DNA of 64,000 bases from an uncultured Campylobacter sp. (GTDB lineage: Bacteria; Actinomycetota; Actinomycetes; Mycobacteriales; Mycobacteriaceae), in NCBI GenBank assembly GCA_946221035.1, contig CAMIME010000007.1, positions 1 through 64,000 on the forward strand. Direction: 5' to 3'. Of this stretch, positions 61,680 to 64,000 are shown piece after piece. How positions within the stretch are numbered: position 1 is the first letter of the stretch; every line of letters begins with the position of its first letter. Under the pieces are notes generated by a model. That model saw only the letters and a list, made by a program, of their open reading frames with translations. It was not told the origin of the DNA and ran no database searches. The position numbers were made by a program, and so were the translations under genes.

Positions 61680-63718
61680 ATTTGAGTGTGTTGGACGCGG
61701 ACCAGCGCGTTGCGGCTGAGGCCCCGCGCGGGCCGGTGTGCATCCTTGCGGGCGCCGGGACGGGCAAGACCCGCACGATTACCTACCGCATCGCGAACAT
61801 GATCGACCGCGGTCAGGTGGCCCCGAACAAGGTGCTGGCCGTGACGTTTACGCAGCGCGCCGCCGGGGAGATGCGCGACCGCCTGCGCGCGATGGGCATC
61901 GGCGGCGTGCAGGCGCGCACCTTCCACTCGGCGGCGAGGCGCCAGCTCAACTACTTCTGGCCCCAGATCGCTGGGGATTTGCCCTGGAAGCTGCTAGAGA
62001 ACCGGTTCCCCATCGTGGGCCGCGCAGCACACGCAAGCGGCCTGGATTCGAACAAGGAGATGGTGCGCGACCTGTTGGGGGAGATCGAGTGGGCGAAGGC
62101 GAGCGTGATCGGGCCGGACGATTACGTGGAGAAAATCGCCGGCACCCGGCGCACCCCACCCGCGGACCCGGCGAAGGTCGCGCAGGTCTACCGCCTGTAC
62201 GAGGACGCGAAGACGAGCCCGGAGGGCATGTTGCTGGACTTCGACGACTTTCTCCTCCACGTCGCAGGCGCCCTGGAACACGCGCCGGCCGTGGCGGAGG
62301 AGTTCCGGGCGCAGTACCAGAGCTTCGTGGTGGACGAGTACCAAGACGTCACCCCGCTCCAGCAGCGGGTGCTCGAGGGTTGGTTGGGCCAGCGGGACGA
62401 CCTCACCGTGGTCGGGGACGCGAACCAGACCATCTACTCGTTCACGGGCGCGACGCCGGATTACTTGCTCAACTTTTCGCGGACGTACGAGCACGCGACC
62501 GTCGTGAAGCTGCAGCGCGACTACCGCTCCACGGTGGAGGTCACGGATCTGGCCAACACCGTCATCGGCAAGGCGACGGGGCGCGTAGCGGGCACGCGGC
62601 TTCAGCTCGAAGGCATGCGCGGCCACGGGCCCCAGCCCACGTTCGCCGGCTACGACGACGAGCCGAGCGAGGCCCGCGCCGTCGCCGCCGCTGTCCGCAG
62701 ATTGCTTGACGACGGTGTGGAGCCCCGCGAAATCGCCATCCTCTACCGCATTAACGCCCAGTCCGCGGCCTTCGAGGCGGCGCTGGCCGAGGCCGGGATC
62801 GTGTACCAGGTCCGCGGCGGCGAGGGCTTCTTCCACCGCCCCGAGATCCGTGAGGCGATCGCCCAGCTCGTTCGCGCCGCCGGGCGCACAGACCTGCCCG
62901 ACGACCCGGTGCAGGTCGCGCGCGCAGCCTTCGCCCCGCTCGGACTCTCAGCCACGGAGCCGGAAGGCGCGCAGGCTCGCGAGAGGTGGCAGCTGCTTTC
63001 CGCGCTGGTGGATTTGATTGAGGAGATCGTGGCTACCCAGGAGGCCGCCAACCTGAGTCAGGTCCTGTTCTCGCTGAAGCAGCGGGCGGAGGCGAAGCAG
63101 CCGCCTTCGGTCAACGGTGTGACGCTTGCCAGCCTGCACGCGGCGAAGGGCCTGGAGTGGGACGCCGTATTCCTGGTTGGGCTTGTGGAGAATACGCTGC
63201 CGATCACCCACGCGATCAAGGCGGGCGACGCGCAGATCGAGGAGGAGCGCCGCCTGTTCTACGTCGGGGTCACCCGCGCGCGGGTCCACCTGCATCTGTC
63301 CTGGTCTCTGGCCCGCCAGGAGGGTGGGCGCAAGAGCCGTACTCGCTCGCGCTTTCTTGACGGCATCGTCCCGGAGCTGGAGGTGGAGGCTTCGCCCGAG
63401 CGGTTGAAACGCAACCGCCGCTGCCGGGTGTGCGGGGGCGTGCTCTTCAGCCCCGCCGAGAAATCGCTGGGCCGCCACGAGGACTGCGAACCCACCTTCG
63501 ACGAGGACGTCTTCGCGGCACTGAAGAAGTGGCGCCTGAAGGTCTCCCGGGCCGCCGGCCAGCCTGCGTTTATGGTGTTTTCGGACGCGACGCTCATGTC
63601 GATTGCGGAGGCCATGCCTCAAAGCACGTCCGAGCTTCTCGACGTCTCCGGCGTCGGCCCCGTCAAAGTCGAGCAGTACGGCGACGGCGTGCTCGCCGTC
63701 TTGGAGGATTACCGCTAG
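61670..63718 (+). CDS. uvrD2: UvrD2-type DNA helicase with HRDC domain
   Basis: This 682-residue superfamily 1 helicase is the UvrD2 type of Actinobacteria. Walker A is A-G-A-G-T-G-K-T (residues 27-34), motif II V-V-D-E-Y-Q-D-V-T, motif III V-G-D-A-N-Q-T-I-Y-S-F, motif V A-S-L-H-A-A-K-G-L-E-W and motif VI L-F-Y-V-G-V-T-R-A. After a basic stretch there is a zinc-binding C-R-V-C ... H-E-D-C set (three Cys and one His) and an HRDC domain at the end. GTG 61670 lies inside nudC, so they are coupled; GTG 61687 is an alternative start. It ends interlocked with a convergent gene. Confidence 0.92.
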   Translation: MAIDLSVLDADQRVAAEAPRGPVCILAGAGTGKTRTITYRIANMIDRGQVAPNKVLAVTFTQRAAGEMRDRLRAMGIGGVQARTFHSAARRQLNYFWPQIAGDLPWKLLENRFPIVGRAAHASGLDSNKEMVRDLLGEIEWAKASVIGPDDYVEKIAGTRRTPPADPAKVAQVYRLYEDAKTSPEGMLLDFDDFLLHVAGALEHAPAVAEEFRAQYQSFVVDEYQDVTPLQQRVLEGWLGQRDDLTVVGDANQTIYSFTGATPDYLLNFSRTYEHATVVKLQRDYRSTVEVTDLANTVIGKATGRVAGTRLQLEGMRGHGPQPTFAGYDDEPSEARAVAAAVRRLLDDGVEPREIAILYRINAQSAAFEAALAEAGIVYQVRGGEGFFHRPEIREAIAQLVRAAGRTDLPDDPVQVARAAFAPLGLSATEPEGAQARERWQLLSALVDLIEEIVATQEAANLSQVLFSLKQRAEAKQPPSVNGVTLASLHAAKGLEWDAVFLVGLVENTLPITHAIKAGDAQIEEERRLFYVGVTRARVHLHLSWSLARQEGGRKSRTRSRFLDGIVPELEVEASPERLKRNRRCRVCGGVLFSPAEKSLGRHEDCEPTFDEDVFAALKKWRLKVSRAAGQPAFMVFSDATLMSIAEAMPQSTSELLDVSGVGPVKVEQYGDGVLAVLEDYR

Positions 63719-64000
63719 TAGCACACTGGGCAGTCGGGGTGCTGCGGCAACGTAGTGACGGCGACTGGGGTGGGGGCGAACGGGTCCACGATCGTGAGCG
63801 TTCCCGCCCCCGGCGGTGGTGCCGACACGCCGGGGGCATCGGGGACGCCGAGCAGGCGCCGCACGACCAGGGCAGCCGCCGCGGCCCCGGCGGCGAGGGA
63901 TAGCGGCTCGGTGTACTGGTCTAGCGCCACCTGGTCAACGACGTGGTTCCAATTACTGTCACGGTCAACGTGGTAAAGGTGCGCGCACATCGGACACGGG
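63715..64000 (-). CDS. 3' part of a ThiF/E1-like protein gene
   Basis: The minus-strand frame runs from the window edge to a TAG at 63715-63717. Reading from the edge it gives P-C-P-M-C-A-H-L-Y-H-V-D-R-D, W-N-H-V-V-D-Q-V and, at the end, H-P-D-C-P-V-C-Y. Two C-P-x-C pairs about 90 residues apart are the zinc site of E1/ThiF-like enzymes, including TOMM leader-binding proteins, in which a C-x-x-C-x(4-6)-D-x-x-W stretch is typical. The adenylation domain would lie beyond the window. An internal ATG at 63990 is unlikely to be the true start. Confidence 0.6.
   Translation of the reverse strand, partial: PCPMCAHLYHVDRDSNWNHVVDQVALDQYTEPLSLAAGAAAAALVVRRLLGVPDAPGVSAPPPGAGTLTIVDPFAPTPVAVTTLPQHPDCPVCY

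Overview
The window is high-GC actinobacterial DNA, most likely a Corynebacterium other than C. glutamicum. The evidence is the gene content and its order: mtrA-mtrB-lpqB, secA with hpf and comF, WhiB1 and WhiB2 regulators, sigH with its anti-sigma factor, mycolate-type acyl-CoA carboxylase subunits (AccD, AccE), an LCP ligase beside WbbL, AdnA-AdnB-channel-NudC-UvrD2, and a 24-residue bL37 gene. No rRNA, tRNA, IS element or CRISPR array was seen.

Layout. 1-3427: tail of an upstream gene, a strong terminator, then an AT-richer island with a convergent restriction-modification pair (MamI-like endonuclease and an M-S fused adenine methylase). 3428-6041 (minus): DUF3151, maf, accE and a divergent accD. 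6116-16465: an AddA/AddB-like helicase-nuclease pair, a truncated 5' copy of birA, a large-subunit catalase, and the intact birA; this block looks like accessory DNA assembled around birA. 16496-22520: PH-domain protein, acetolactate decarboxylase, purK, purE, a YdcF-like gene, a small membrane protein, a TIGR03089 protein and an AbgT transporter. 22610-31629: cell-envelope and mannose genes (LCP, wbbL, manC, whiB2, DUF3499, manB, tobH-like, manA). 31626-41719: a low-complexity wall-spanning protein, tmk, mtrAB-lpqB, comF, hpf, secA. 41716-51431: small conserved genes, rsgA, aroA, an SRAP protein, ybaK, sigH-rshA, bL37, whiB1, an Rv3212-like protein and an RNA helicase. 51518-64000: DUF3107, DUF3152, TIGR02569, adnA, adnB, a K+ channel, nudC, uvrD2, and the 3' end of a ThiF-like gene.

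Working together. Precursor supply for the envelope (ManA, ManB, ManC), rhamnosyl transfer (WbbL) and LCP ligation sit beside the wall-sensing MtrAB-LpqB system. Genome defence and repair are unusually dense: one restriction system, two RecB-family helicase-nuclease pairs, UvrD2 and an SRAP protein.

The most striking unexplained signal is an 11-base word, GCTTATCGACG (or its complement CGTCGATAAGC), present exactly 14 times in 64 kb in both orientations. Most copies lie inside genes in the frame that reads Leu-Ile-Asp, and at least two lie between genes. It has the form of a selected genome-wide DNA motif (uptake-sequence-like or recombination-related). A second genome-wide feature is that about 20 genes have a TANNNT -10 box only 5-8 bases before the start codon, which predicts leaderless mRNAs.
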